Source: Guadua angustifolia
Taxonomy: Eukaryota > Streptophyta > Magnoliopsida > Poales > Poaceae
DNA: 64,000 bases
Assembly: GCA_036346375.1 (NCBI GenBank)
Contig: CM070511.1
Coordinates: forward strand, 4,402,001-4,466,000
Direction: 5' to 3'
Part shown: piece by piece, positions 24,187-35,751 of the stretch
Layout of the letters: every line of letters starts with the position of its first letter
Numbering within the stretch: position 1 is the stretch's first letter
Made by a program: the position numbers and the translations under genes
The notes under the pieces: model-generated
What the model saw: the letters and a program-made list of their open reading frames with translations, nothing else
Told to the model about the DNA's origin: nothing
The model's database searches: none

Positions 24187-25310
24187 GGTATAAATATGCA
24201 CTTAGAAGTAATAATGAATAAAATCTTGCTCTTATACTCGCATCTTTTCCAACAAGATGGTGTCCAACGCATCACCGATGGGATCTGATGATGCGCCAAC
24301 GCATCAATCGATGGGATCGATGATGCGCCTAACGAGAAAGAAACAGCGCAAAGGCAAGAGGGCTTAGTAAAAGGCCTCAAAGCGATACACCATCACGGCG
24401 GTCGATCCGCGTGATGGGGCCCCTACCGCTTCCTCCGAAGGTCATGCAGCTTTCCGGACCATGTGTGGGATCGCATGCGTGAACGGTCCCCATCACCTAT
24501 CCATCATGGAAGACGCCGACATGAGGAGCGCAATAACTCGTGACAGTAAATATTCGCTATTCCGTGTTCCACAAGATGCCAAGCTCAAGACTACGACTTC
24601 AGACGCCTTTGCTAGTGGCGGGAAAGGCGGAAGAACTTCAAGAGCGCCCTTGTTGCTAATTTCACAATAAGGAAATAACTCCGCTCCGTAAATACGGGTT
24701 CACCTCGAGGATGTATGGAAGCAATTTGTTCGATTGAAGACGACGGAAGAGTTCATGCAACAAAGCGCTGCTCACAAGACGATTCACCACGTAACACACA
24801 CCCACACGCACTCGGCTCAACTGGGTACGCGGTAAGATGGCGAATGGATGAGGGAGGACAACGAGGCTGTCCAGAACGGTCGCGCCGCCATTTGCCTCAA
24901 TCGTGGACCCGCGTTCAAATCGGTAAGAGCGAGGTCACGGCACACTTCGGTATTGTGGTCCTTTGTAAACCCCGCCGATAAGGCAAAGGTCCCAACGCCT
25001 AATATCGTTGAGCACGGAATCTTCCGGGGCTCTTTCACTTCAACAGAGAGAAAGACATACTTCCACGGCCTTGGGAAACAAGGAGCACCCGAGTCGCACT
25101 AAAGGCCTAGGTGTTTCGCTCCTCGAAATTGGGATTCCCAGAGGACTCGCCACGCATCGGAGTAGGAAGAGAAGCAAAGCCGAGCATGAGGAAGAACTAG
25201 TAGCCTTCATTGAGGAAAGGGTTGAGGAAAGGCTTAGAGCGCACTGATAGTCACCACGGCCTTGAGGCAAGGTTCGAGCAAAGGGTGGCCGAGGCAAGGC
25301 AGGACGGCAG

Positions 25311-28300
25311 TGTCGGGTCCCGAATTTGCAAATCCGGACCCTCGTGTTTCAAAGACTAGTCCAGATCACGCTTAGTGCACACAGCTTCAACATCGGTACA
25401 TATCACGACATATCCAACGAAATAATAAGTACTTTAATTAAATACTCAACCTATTTGATTGACCTTATGGTCAAGTTACAAAGATACGCCTCATGCTTAA
25501 GACTTATAAAAATATTCAAATGCAATGAAATAAAATAAACTCGTGGCGCCAACCAATTTGCCACAGTAACCGACCGGGCTCGCTCCTAGTTTGTCGGCTC
25601 CTCGATACTCCTCCTCGAGTAGGAGTTGCTTCTTCTTCAACTGAAGTTGTGTTGTTGTGGGTGAGTACTTTGAGCACTCAAAGAAGTCATGCATGTAATG
25701 CAAATCTAATATTCTACATGCATGGCTTAGTACAAAGGATAGGCTATGGTTCATGAGCGTACAAAGATTCAAGATAAACAAGAATAGATTGCAAAGCAAG
25801 AAACAAAGAGTAGGAATAATAACTTTCACAAACATTTCAATCATAAATCATTTTTCCATCCTAAGTCAAGTTCATCATTACCAACCCAAGCATTTTTCCA
25901 TCAACAATTCATTTTCATAAAAATCTAACCCTTGACCAGAATCACCGAGCGATGCTCAATACCGTGAGCACGGCTATTCAATAGGTTGTACACTCGCAGA
26001 GGTTATACACTTTACCCACAAGATACAACAAATACCACCAAGGCAAATAACCGTGAACGAAGCCTTTCCAAAGTTCCATCTAAACCCAAGACGCCGCTAA
26101 GGTTTCAACACCGGAGGGACTGGTTACCACACCTGTGGCCCCCTCTTGCGCCATGTGAGTTCTCATTCCGCTTCTCGGGCCTCACACCACCACGACAAGA
26201 CTCAAAGAATAGATTTCCCGTTTACTCAGCTAAGCCCGTCCCATTACGGAGCTTGTGGCTGTATGAGAGACTCAGTTCAAATGCTCGCAAGGTTAAGTCC
26301 TTAGTTGACCGAGGCAAGACTAACCAAGTGTGATCTCAATTATCCAAAACCAATAAAACCAAATCGACCGCCCAGCTTGCCACTCTTGGCCCACGTAAAC
26401 AATCTTGCCATTTGCCCCGCCTAAATCATTTTCCCACCCCTGTTCTTTACCATTGCACCACGTGCCATCATCAACTCAATAACACATGTCTCATTCACAA
26501 ATCATGTTCCATATCTCATTAAGTCAATATTTACTTTGGTATTCCAAAATCATGATATGTCCACGCAAGGGGCTAAGCATACTACTTGGTCTACTCAACC
26601 CATGTTGGCAAATTATTAATGTCCAACTATTAATCCACAACCTAGGGTGACAAAGGATTCATGGCCTACAATTATATACGACAAGGTGGCATACAAAGAA
26701 CTAGGCATTTAACTAATCCCAAAATTTATCCAGAGTCATTTCTATCAAATTAGCATGCAATAGTTTAAATCAAAGTAATTTTCTAATAGGTTCAACATGA
26801 TCAAACACAACTTGCCTTCAAAAAGTACTGATTCTCGCTCTGAGCTTGCTCTCGGTCGAACCTCTCCTCGAAACCTTCGCACTTCAACGCTTCACGCAAG
26901 CGTAAACACAAACAATAAAATAAATAAACAGTGGGCAAACAGTGCTCAAAAATTCAATTAAAATTCATAAACAGAAAGATCACAATTTTACAAATTTATA
27001 GAAATTGGAATCACTCAAATCGGAGTTAAAACGCAAAAGTTATAAGCATTTGAAGTTTCAAAATATATTTAAAATCAATATACCGAATTAAATAAATATT
27101 TTCTTTTTCAGAAAATCAATTATTGCGTCATCTGTGACACGTGTCGCCATCGAGAGTGACACGTGGCTTTTGCCGACGCCACCGACCGGCCTCCGTGATG
27201 ACGCCAAGATGACGCCATCGTGGACGCCAAGACGACTTCGGTCCTCACATCGGCTGTGGGACCCATCGTGACGCCATAGATGACGCCGGCAGACGCCACG
27301 CGCACGCGGCGTCGCGGCGACGAGTGGGCCCGTCTTTGTCGGCTTCGGGTGAACTGCGTGCAGTCTGCGGCCGACAGTGGGTCCGCTTTGTCGGCCGACT
27401 CATGCGCACAAATGAACGTCGCGGTGAGATCGACGTGTGGGTCCATCGGTCGGCGCCTCATGCACGATGAGGGGGACGTGGCACGACGGTGGCCCTCGGA
27501 TATGCATCTAACGGTGGAGATCAGAAGATGGGGTTTACTGTTTTCAAGGCGACGTGGCGAGATCTGGATCGTTGGTGCGCGATCGGACGGCTGTGGAAGC
27601 TCGGGGCGACGGTGATGGAGCGGCGGCGCTGGCTTGACCGGAGACGGAGACGATGACGTGCGGCGCGGCGCTTCAGGGCTCCTCCGGCGACGTGCGGTAA
27701 TGCTTCCGACGCGGCTTGACAAGGTGAGTTCGGGGATGGCACGGGCGACGGCGGAGAGTGACCGGCGGCGACGAAACGGCGCAAGGAACTCGGCGGAAGG
27801 CTTCGGGAACTTCGGCGAGCTCTTGCGGCGAGGCGGCGGCGTCTCGGGCGGCGTGACGCGTACGGATGGGTGCGGCGCGAGGTGAGGAGCACGGCACGGG
27901 TGGCGGCGCCTTAAATAGCCCCCTCGGCGTCCGTGAAAAGCGCGGAGGCCGAGGCCCACATGGGCGGCGGCGGCGGAATCCGGTGAGGATTCAGCTTGGG
28001 TGACGTGGCGCGATGAGAGCCGTTGGATGGAGATCGAACGGCCACCGCGTTAGGGTTTTCTGACGGGCCGCACAAGATTTCGCCCAACACTATTCATCAG
28101 AATTTTTAATTCTTTTCGATTTAAAATAATTCCCGAAATTCAAATAATTTATTTGGGGCCTTAAAAATATCGTGAAAATTCTGAAAAATTCTCATAAATA
28201 TTTTAGGACATTTGTGACTCAAATAAAATATTTTCAGCAAAACTTTATTTTAACTTTTCCATTATATAATTAATTTGATAAATGGTTTAATTCAAAATAA

Positions 28301-28408
28301 ATTCAAATAATTCCAATAAATCCAAATAAATCCAAATAAATTCCAGAAATTCCCAAAAATTCAGAATACCAATAAAATGCAAGAAAAGCAAAAATTTGGG
28401 GTGTTACA
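25311..28408 (-). mobile_element. Tekay/Del-like solo LTR (3.1 kb) inserted in the second CACTA gene
   Basis: It runs from TGTCGGGTCC to GGGTGTTACA; read on the minus strand it begins TGTAACACCCC, the usual start of this LTR type. It is flanked by GCAG on both sides (25307-25310, 28409-28412), a probable degraded 5-bp duplication. The gene's reading resumes directly at 28409. The 279-codon minus-strand ORF at 27120-27959 is GC-rich LTR sequence without recognisable domain. Confidence 0.75.
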
Positions 28409-30539
28409 GCAGGTGATAACCCAAGAAGCACAAGTGCAGGTCACCCCAACCAACCTTGAAAGCAGTTGCGCGTCCTCCCCTGAGGCAGAGGTGCATGAAG
28501 CCAGATTTCCTCCTAATGATAGCATGCCCATGCCGTGCAATCTACAAGTGAGGCTTGCCAACGGCTGTGTTCCCTTGCAGGCTGCTTGGGGACAAGCGCA
28601 TCCATCCGGTGCAGGGGCATTAGTGCACGGTCATGTTTTACACTCTGCCACGCCAAGGTACAGTCGATGGTGTACACGAAATGTTCAAGGTCATCTACAC
28701 CGAATTTCCCGAGCACGAGATCGTCACACTAGGGGATGCCATCGGCACATTCATCCAGTGGCCCAAGAAGGACATCTCCTTCGACGCCTGCCAAGGAGCA
28801 CCCAAGGTACAAGCAGTCCCAAAGGCACCACATAATGTGCCGGAGCTACCAACACTACCAGAGCCATGCCATGCAATGAACAAGCCAGCCAAATCGGCTA
28901 TCGTGTCCCATCCCGCGCAGACCATTACTATTGTTAGGGCCCAATCATCTCCTGTGCAGACGAACCTTGGTTGCAGGCCACGCAGAGGCAAGGGCAAATC
29001 GAAATGTACCCCGTCAGCTCAGGACTATCCGCTTGCCCCATTGGTGCGGCAATTCGAGCTGGGCCAACCATTTGTACCAGAAGAGCGCAAGGAGACGCGT
29101 TCATTAGCCTGCATTAGATTGCAAAATTGGTACCTAAAACAAGCTAACAAGCCGGCGGCACAACGGGTAACGAGTATCTCCGTGACCTTCCGTGAGGAGT
29201 ATTTCTTGCACCGGTCTTTAGATGGCGTTTTGTGGTCGGCTTCACCGACATTTTCGATCTATACAACCTCAAAGCGCCGACGCCTCACTCCTAAGATGTC
29301 GGACAATGTAAGTGTGTGCAATCACTCGCTCTACAATTTCACGCATCGATAAATATCATATATATCGCCCTTGATTTTGTATATGTAGACACATGATCCA
29401 CGGCAATAGCAAGGGAAGAATCGTGGGTTTCACGACCCACACATAATGTCCAAGCAAACCATTGATGAAAATAAACAATTTGTTCATTTAGCACGTGAAA
29501 AAAGTAATGCATACTTATTCCAACAAAAATTCATACTTGTACCCTACAACCCGGGTAAGTGCTTCATCCAAATGCTATATATACACGCTGATTTCTACTA
29601 TATATCTCACCTCTAACTTAGGTTCAAGGACCATGACGACATACTTGTGTAGGTTTCATCGGGTTCTACTCAGAATTATACCGAGACGTAACCGAGTAAT
29701 TTATCTTGATTCAAAAAGGGCGGCACCCACGATTTGAAGCCTATCGAGATTTGCTCGACACGCCGTTCGGTGTCTACAAATCGATGGGAGGGCCACACAA
29801 GATGGGTCCACCAATCTAAAGCATATTTTTAACTTTCCCAGATCGATAGTATGCAATAATCCTTCACACTCTATTATAATAATACCTTCGAACTAATCAA
29901 ACTATTATGTTTTATAGGTGCCACCAAAGCAGCCCAAAGGCCAATCGACCTATGTGGTTTCTATGCTTGCCACAACATGGCACTCCTCCTGGTGCCAAGG
30001 CATCAATGTTATGCAGTGTCCGCCAATCTTGCAACAAATGTCTCTCCACTAATTAATTTATATACACACGGACTTTACTTTTCTCATTGATGTGCTTGGC
30101 AATGCGCTGAAACCGCATTGGAACAGTGACCTTCAAGGTATTCGAGGACGCCTTTGTAGCTTCCTCGCTATGCGTGAGGTCCTAAATTCAAATGGCGATG
30201 CTACTCGTATTAACGAATTAGAGTTGTGAATTTGTTACTTAATCGTACATTATATTTGTGAACCTTGTGATGTGAATTTGTCATTTCTCTACTTCTGAAA
30301 CTAATTCGTTTGAACATATGTCAGTTGATTTCTGCAATGGATGAGCTTTAATGTGCGATGCGAGTACATTGATTCATGAAATGGATGCGCTGTTTGTTGT
30401 GTGACATGTGATTGGAGTACATTTTGTAAATCTATGTCATAATAATTAATATGCTTGTTATACTGGTACTGTCTTTTGTTTCAGAGGGCATGGCTAGCAA
30501 ATCCTGAGGCTAGCCAATATATTGAATTTCAATACAAAA

Positions 30540-30975
30540 TCAAAAATTAACATCACAGACGGTTATAACAAAGAACTGTCTGTGATATATTACACTTCAC
30601 AGACGGTTATTACTTCAAACCGTCTGAGTTATTCCAATCTTCAGAGACGGGTTAGTAACTAAAACCGTCTGAGATGACAGAACATCACAGACGGTTAGTA
30701 ACTAGAACCGTCAGAGATGTTAGAACATCACGATTTGTTATTACTTCAAACCGCTCGAGATGACACAAGATCACGCACGGTTTGTAAATAACACCGCTCG
30801 AGATGACAAAATATCATGCATAGCTTTGTAATGAAACCGCTCTGCGATTATCATTTTCACGACGGTTGAAAAACCGCTCGCAATGATTCTTCGCATCATC
30901 GACATTTGCTTACGCACGGTTCGCAAAACCGTCTGTGATGGGGTTTACGAACCGTCTGTGATCACCTGTTCTGTA
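30540..30975. repeat. 3' subterminal repeats of the CACTA element
   Basis: About nine units of CACAGACGGTTA / AACCGTCTG(T/A)GAT. Units at 30770-30900 are scrambled in a regular way (AACCGCTCGAGATGA for AACCGTCTGAGATGA; ACGCACGGTT for ACAGACGGTT). Confidence 0.88.
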
Positions 30976-31015
30976 GTAGTGTTTCAATCACAAACGCATC
31001 TTGGGCCAGACATTA

Positions 31016-31571
31016 GGCCCTATTTTGATTAGGCTACACTACACCACTGAAACTTGGGCTAGGCCTTAGACCATGGCCTCACTTGCCCAAGGCCCAGCTC
31101 TACCCCTAGAAAAACCCTAGCATGAAGACGAGAGGGGTGGAGCCCTGGAGCTGCCGCGCGGGGGAGCTGGTGGTCGCCGACAGGGGAGCTGCTGGTCACC
31201 GTGTGGGGGAGCTGGTGGTCGCCGGCGCCTTCGCACCGGAGCTTCGGGAGCCCTAGGCCGCCCCTTCGCACAAGAGAGCTGGAGCCTTGCACACATGGGA
31301 CCCTAGTGCAAGGAGAGGGGTGCGGTGGGCTGCTGTTTTTTGTGAGATGGTAAAAAGTGGGTAAATACTTTCCAACTACGGAGCCAAACTCGTCTGGAAT
31401 CAAACTGATTCTTGTGGGGAGCATGTGGAAGGCTACTCCGAGGCGTAGGCCACAAATCAGAGGAGCTATAGCTAGATTCCAATTCTTGGTTTGCTGGATT
31501 CCAAGCTACTCGGAAGAGCTCCAGCTCCTTCGGATGTGAATCTAGGAATTAGAGCTCTACCGAAGAGGGCC
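31016..31571. mobile_element. Possible Tourist/Harbinger-like element
   Basis: The left edge TTA|GGCCCTATTTTG and right edge CGAAGAGGGCC|TAA are roughly inverted and next to TTA/TAA. An imperfect 20-bp repeat (GGGGGAGCTGGTGGTCGCCG) lies near 31150-31230. Both the terminal match and the target duplication are imperfect, so this is a weak call. Confidence 0.3.
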
Positions 31572-31925
31572 TAAATTAATTTACGGGTGCCTCTCCTCTT
31601 GTGGTCTTAAACAAAGGAAGGGATCAGGTGACAATGGATCTAGATCCAACGGTTGGCAATTTGGCATGGTATCCAGCAGCTCGTGTTCCTTCGACATTAA
31701 TCGTTTTTAAATAAGAAGGAAGAAATATCTGTCAGCTTCTAGTTGGAACTTGGAAGCGGAGAGGATTCCTTCCCTCTTGAACTCGAACTTTCATTGTCCA
31801 AATTTGGGATCCTTACATACCACGGAAGACTCAAGAACTGGATGTGATTTTCGATTCAGCATTAGCTGCCTGTATCAATCATGCTTCTGCCTGTCTCACA
31901 GTCTCAACTCACGTACTGCTTGCAG

Positions 31926-32789
31926 GAAGATGCAAGACTGACCGTTTCCTCATGTGCTGGTGAGCCTTTACTGGGTTGACCCACAATCATTGAGGGAACC
32001 TTTGTATTCACCCCAAATTTCTTCAAGAACGAAAATTCCAATTACTTTGATGAAGTTTGTAAGTTCTTGCTGACAGTAGGTTCTTCTGCGTTGTTCAGGG
32101 AAAAGATTACAGCAAAGGTGACACCAGATATGTCGCCAGGGACACCGAAACAGTCACAGTTGAAGGAATTACAGCTGTATTAGAAGGCCCTGCATCCTTA
32201 CTTGCAGTGTATGTCTTCTCATATTTTTCTCAAGTTTTAAATATGCATTACAGCTTACTTCGTTTCTTGTCCAATACGTGAAATGCATTTTCAGATTTTG
32301 TGGGTTAAATCACTGTTCTCTAATTAGGTTTTGTTATTGAAGCCTCACTCAGATTTCACACTATTTTGGGAATCCTCCCCTTCGCTCTTGCTATTGCCAT
32401 ATTACCATGTTAGAAATAACGGTTGAATAAATTTACCGTGCATGTTTGGTAATTACATGCATCAACCAAGTATTCAGTTCTTTTGTATTTTCAGCTTTTC
32501 GCAGATTAAATTGATTCAACCATGATGCATAACAACGCAAGGCACTAGCACTATCTTGAAAAGTAGTAAATGTGTTCCAAAGGTCTGAGGAATCTCATCT
32601 TGACTTTTTTTTAGTAGGAACATAGTTGTACAGCTGGCAAGCTCTTGATCTTCTTGTCTAGTAAAACTGTAACATGTTACATGCAGGTAGTACTTAGTAC
32701 CACAGTTGTTCTGGTTGTGTGGTTTGGATTCATAATGTACCGTTTATTTTATCTTACTACAAGTTTCCTGCCTGCAGCTATGCTATTGC
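31926..32789 (+). pseudogene. Fragment of a sterol C8-C7 isomerase gene (EBP/HYDRA1-like)
   Basis: Exon 31926-32058 reads KTDRFLMCW then TGA where family members continue W-AFTGLTH, loses one base near 31984, and goes on EGTFVFTPNFF...NYFDEV. A GT..AG gap of only 40 bp (32059-32098) joins in phase to an exon 32099-32208 reading YSKGDTRYVARDTETVTVEG then ITAVLEGPASLLAV. After a donor GTATG, a third exon starts at 32777 (YAIA) and is lost after about 13 bases. This is the core of the EXPERA/EBP family, an ER membrane enzyme of sterol synthesis. The nonsense codon, the frameshift and missing N- and C-terminal parts make it dead. It is either a captured fragment or a decayed copy. Confidence 0.85.
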
Positions 32790-33050
32790 ACTAGTGGCGA
32801 AACTAAAAAAATTCTACTGGGTGTGCACATTTGAAATTGGAACATTTTCAGCTTCTAACCCGGATTTTTGCTTTGAGCACAAACAAACTGTAGGATCTAA
32901 AGAAATATAATTTGCAGATTCAGATTAAAATTCTGTGAAAATATTTGAAATAAGCTTCTTCCAGTGTGATATATGACATAATGGCATTTTTCTAGCATTA
33001 AGTGAACAAGCCTATATAAGATATCTCTCCGTCATCACTGAAAAACTCCA
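32209..33050. other. Pseudogene intron, then unidentified repeat-like DNA
   Basis: The interval up to 32776 behaves as the EBP intron (ends CCTGCAG). From 32787 an AGTGGCGAAACTAAAAAAAT motif begins, resembling the start of a common grass repeat, and the exon stops being recognisable there. Nothing else is identified. Confidence 0.45.
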
Positions 33051-33079
33051 ACAAGGGATGAACTTAGGAACAAAAACCA

Positions 33080-33545
33080 AGTGTCTACTTTCTAGTATTT
33101 AAGCATGCCAATAAAAAATGGAGACATTACTTGCTGGGCAATAAGAGAGGAAAAGAGAATTTAGTAGCTGAAGCAATATCCAGAGTTGAACATCAGCCTG
33201 GTAATTCTGAAGCTTGTGCTGCCCTCACTTATGAGATTCCAGATTGGGTGTTAGATATTAAAGCAAGTTATGAAGAAGATCTTTTGGCAGTAAAACTTCT
33301 TAGAGACATTCAAAGTGAAGTGGATCCGAATAGCAAATACAGAGTTGAATCCGGTTTGATCAAATACAAGGGACGACTTTATGTGGGTAAGAATGCTGTT
33401 CCACTTCCAGGCCTACCGTTCGTTGATGCCAATGGTAAAATCAAGACCGAGCCTACTGCAATCTTGGACCAAAGAATGGTGCCCAGGAATAGAGTAGCGG
33501 TAACCCACTGTCTTGTTCAATGGTTAAATCTGTCGGAGGATGTTT
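33080..33545 (+). pseudogene. Internally deleted Ty3/gypsy pol remnant (RNase H end, linker, chromodomain)
   Basis: KKWRHYLLGNK (about 33109-33144) is the RNase H region but jumps straight to GKENLVAEAISRVE, the RNase H/integrase linker. Then YRVESGLIKYKGRLYVG follows, and at 33430-33535 a chromodomain-like end (KIKTEPTAILDQRM..., VTHCLVQWLNLSED). The whole integrase core is missing. It reads open through the deletions for 158 codons (33131-33607), but this is a shortened relic of a chromovirus, not a gene. Confidence 0.7.
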
Positions 33546-35597
33546 TCCACATATTCTACTATCTTCTCTGTAGTTTTTGCGGAGAGGAAGAACTGCACTC
33601 TAACTGAGATGGTTAACGCCATGTTAGAAACAGCGGGACTTTCCATGGAATGGTGGGGTGAGGCTATATTGACGGCATGTCATGTTCTAAACAAAGTTCC
33701 TGCAAAGAATAAAGAAATAACCCCGTTTGAGGAATGGGAAAAGAAAAGATTGAATCTCTCCTACTTACGAACTTAGGGTTGTCTGGCTAAGGTCAGTGTG
33801 CCAATCCCAAAGAAGCGTAAGCTTGGACCGCAGACCGTGGATTGTGTTTTTCTTGGCTATGCTTTTCACAGCGTTGGATATAGATTTTTAATAGTAAAAT
33901 CTGGTGTTCCTGATATGCATGAAGGCACAATAATGGAATCCAGAGATGTCACATTTTTTGAGGATGTATTTCCAATGAAAGAAACACCTAGCATTTCTAG
34001 CGAAGAACCTATCATTTCTCTTGAGCCTACTATTCCTGTAATGCACAATGAACCCTCACTTGTGGAAAATCCTATAGATGAAAGCAATGAAGTAACTCGC
34101 AAGAGTAAGAGACAAAGGATTGCAAAGTCTTTTGGTGATGACTTTATTGTATATCTAGTGGATGACACTCCAAGAACCATTGCTGAGGCTTGTTCATCTC
34201 AGGACGCTGACTATTGGAAGGAAGCGGTTCGATGTGAGATGGATTCTATCATGACTAATGGAACTTGGGAGATCGTGGATCGTCCTTACGGGTGCATACC
34301 TGTAGGATGTATGTGGGTGTTCAAAAAGAAGCTTAAGCCTGATGGTACGATTGATAAGTACAAAGCGAGGCTTGTTGCAAAGGGTTATACCCAGAAAGAA
34401 GGCGAAGACTTCTTCGATACTTATTCACCAGTTGCCAGACTGACTACTATTGGAGTACTACTATCTCTGGTTGCCTCTCATGGTCTGATTGTCCATCAAA
34501 TGGATGTTAAGACGGCTTTCCTTAATGGAGAGTTGGAGGAGGAAATTTACATGGAACAACCAGATGGATTTATAGTAATGGGTCATGAAGGGAAGGTGTG
34601 TAAATTGTTGAAATCCTTATACGACCTTAAGCAAGCACCTAAATAGTGGCATGAGAAGTTCGACATAACTTTGACATCTACTAGCTTTATTGTAAATGAA
34701 GCTGACAGATGCGTGTGTTACCGCTACGGTGGCGGAGAGGGAGTGATCTTGTGCTTGTATATCGATGACATACTGATATTTGGGACGAATCTTAATTTAA
34801 TTAAGGAGGTAAAGGACTTTTTGAACGAAAGCTTTGAAATGAAGGATTTGGGAGAAGCGGATGTCATCTTAAACATTAAGTTGTTAAGAGAAGATGATGG
34901 TGGGGTCACACTTGTGCAATCCCATTATGTGGAAAAGGTCTTGAGTCGCTTTGGTTTTAGTGATCGCAAGCCTGCTCCAATGCCGTATGATCCTAGTGTG
35001 CTGTTACGAAAAAAAATCAAAGTATAGCAATGGATCAATTGAGATATTCCCAGATCATTGGCTCGCTGATGTATCTAGCTAGTGCTACAAGGCTAGATAT
35101 CTCGTTTGTTGTGAGCAAACTCAGCCGATTTGTTTCAAATCCGGGAGATGATCACTGGCGTGCTCTAGAAAGAGTATTGCGCTACCTAAAAGGGACAACA
35201 AGCTATGGATTTACTACACCGGGTATCCAAGGGTACTGGAGGGTTACAGTGATTCTAACTGGATATCTGATGCTGATGAGATAAAAGCCACAAGTGGATA
35301 TGTGTTCACTTTGGGAGGTGGCGCTGTTTTATGGAAGTCTTGCAAGCAGACCATCTTAACGAGGTCAACAATGGAAACAGAACTCACAGCATTAGACACC
35401 GCCATTGTTGAAGCCGACTGGCTGCGTGAACTTGTGATGGACTTGCCAGTGGTTGAGAAACCGGTACCTGCTATTCTTTTGAACTGTGACAATCAGACTG
35501 TGATTGTTAAGGTCAACAGTTCTAAGGATAACATGAAGTCATCAAGACACGTCAAGAGGCGGTTGAAGTCTGTTAGGAAAATGAAAAACTCCTGAGT
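33546..35597 (+). pseudogene. Ty1/copia pol fragment (end of integrase, RT, RNase H), nonsense-mutated
   Basis: It begins abruptly at the integrase C-terminal part (AERKNCTLTEMVNAMLETAG). There is a TAG at 33774-33776 in place of a Trp codon. The reverse transcriptase follows (WVFKKKLKPDGTIDKYKARL, VHQMDVKTAFLNGELEEEIY), with TAG at 34645-34647, then the catalytic YIDD box (LYIDDILIFG, about 34757-34786), a break near 35010-35030, and RNase H (TRSTMETELTALDTAIVEAD; SSKDNMKSSRHVKRRLKSV). Gag, protease and most of integrase are absent. Homologous polyproteins replicate retrotransposon RNA; this one cannot. Confidence 0.9.
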
Positions 35598-35751
35598 GAT
35601 AGCATTGGACTATGTCCAGACGGCTAAAAACCTGGCAGATCCCTTTACCAAGGGACTATCACTGAATGTGATAGATGAAGCATCGAGGGAGATGGGCCTG
35701 AGACCCACATGAGTCATGTGTCCATATGTTGTGAGGTTGAAAAAGGGGGAT

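Larger units (their letters stand above)
22760..30230 (+). pseudogene. Second CACTA gene: TNP1/Transposase_24-like + DUF8039 + Ulp1 (C48) protease, split by an LTR
   Basis: A GC-rich leader exon ends at 22996 (ATCG^GTGAGTAC). An intron of about 1260 bp leads to the ATG at 24257. Part 1 (24257-25310) has a basic N-terminus (RKKQRKGKR) and a TNP1-like region ending in an acidic coiled-coil-like stretch (EHEEELVAFIEERVEERLRA). An LTR interrupts at 25311-28408. Part 2 holds DUF8039 (28409-28790; EHEIVTLGDAIGTFIQWPKK), a linker with FTDIFDLYNLKA (about 29245-29280) and a Ulp1-type fold: PYNPG (about 29540), His in HRVLL (29657-29659; the usual HW is HR), Asp in YLDSK (29708-29710), Cys in LCGFYACHNM (29953-29955). 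The stop is TGA at 30228-30230. Ulp1-type proteases cleave SUMO-like conjugates; the target here is unknown. Several frameshifts. Confidence 0.75.
17455..30981 (+). mobile_element. Full-length CACTA (En/Spm) element, 13.5 kb, TSD TTT
   Basis: The left end CACTACTACAG and right end CTGTAGTAGTG are inverted and flanked by TTT on both sides (17452-17454, 30982-30984), the 3-bp duplication of CACTA elements. Order: subterminal repeats; small minus-strand ORF; motif cluster; TNP2 gene; motif cluster; second gene (TNP1-like, DUF8039, Ulp1/C48) split by a 3.1-kb LTR; 3' subterminal repeats. Both genes contain frameshifts, so it is not obviously functional as given. Some or all of these may be sequence errors. 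Confidence 0.93.

Noticed and set aside
27120..27959. 279-codon minus-strand ORF
   Set aside because: It lies wholly inside the solo LTR 25311-28408, is GC-rich and Arg/Pro-rich by composition, and overlaps equally long open frames on the other strand. No domain.
32787..33050. CACTAGTGGCG as the left end of the second CACTA element
   Set aside because: The following bases do not match the first CACTA element and the flank does not give the ATT expected from the right end at 53384.
33131..33607. 158-codon ORF as an intact gene
   Set aside because: Its content is an internally deleted gypsy pol remnant running into copia sequence.
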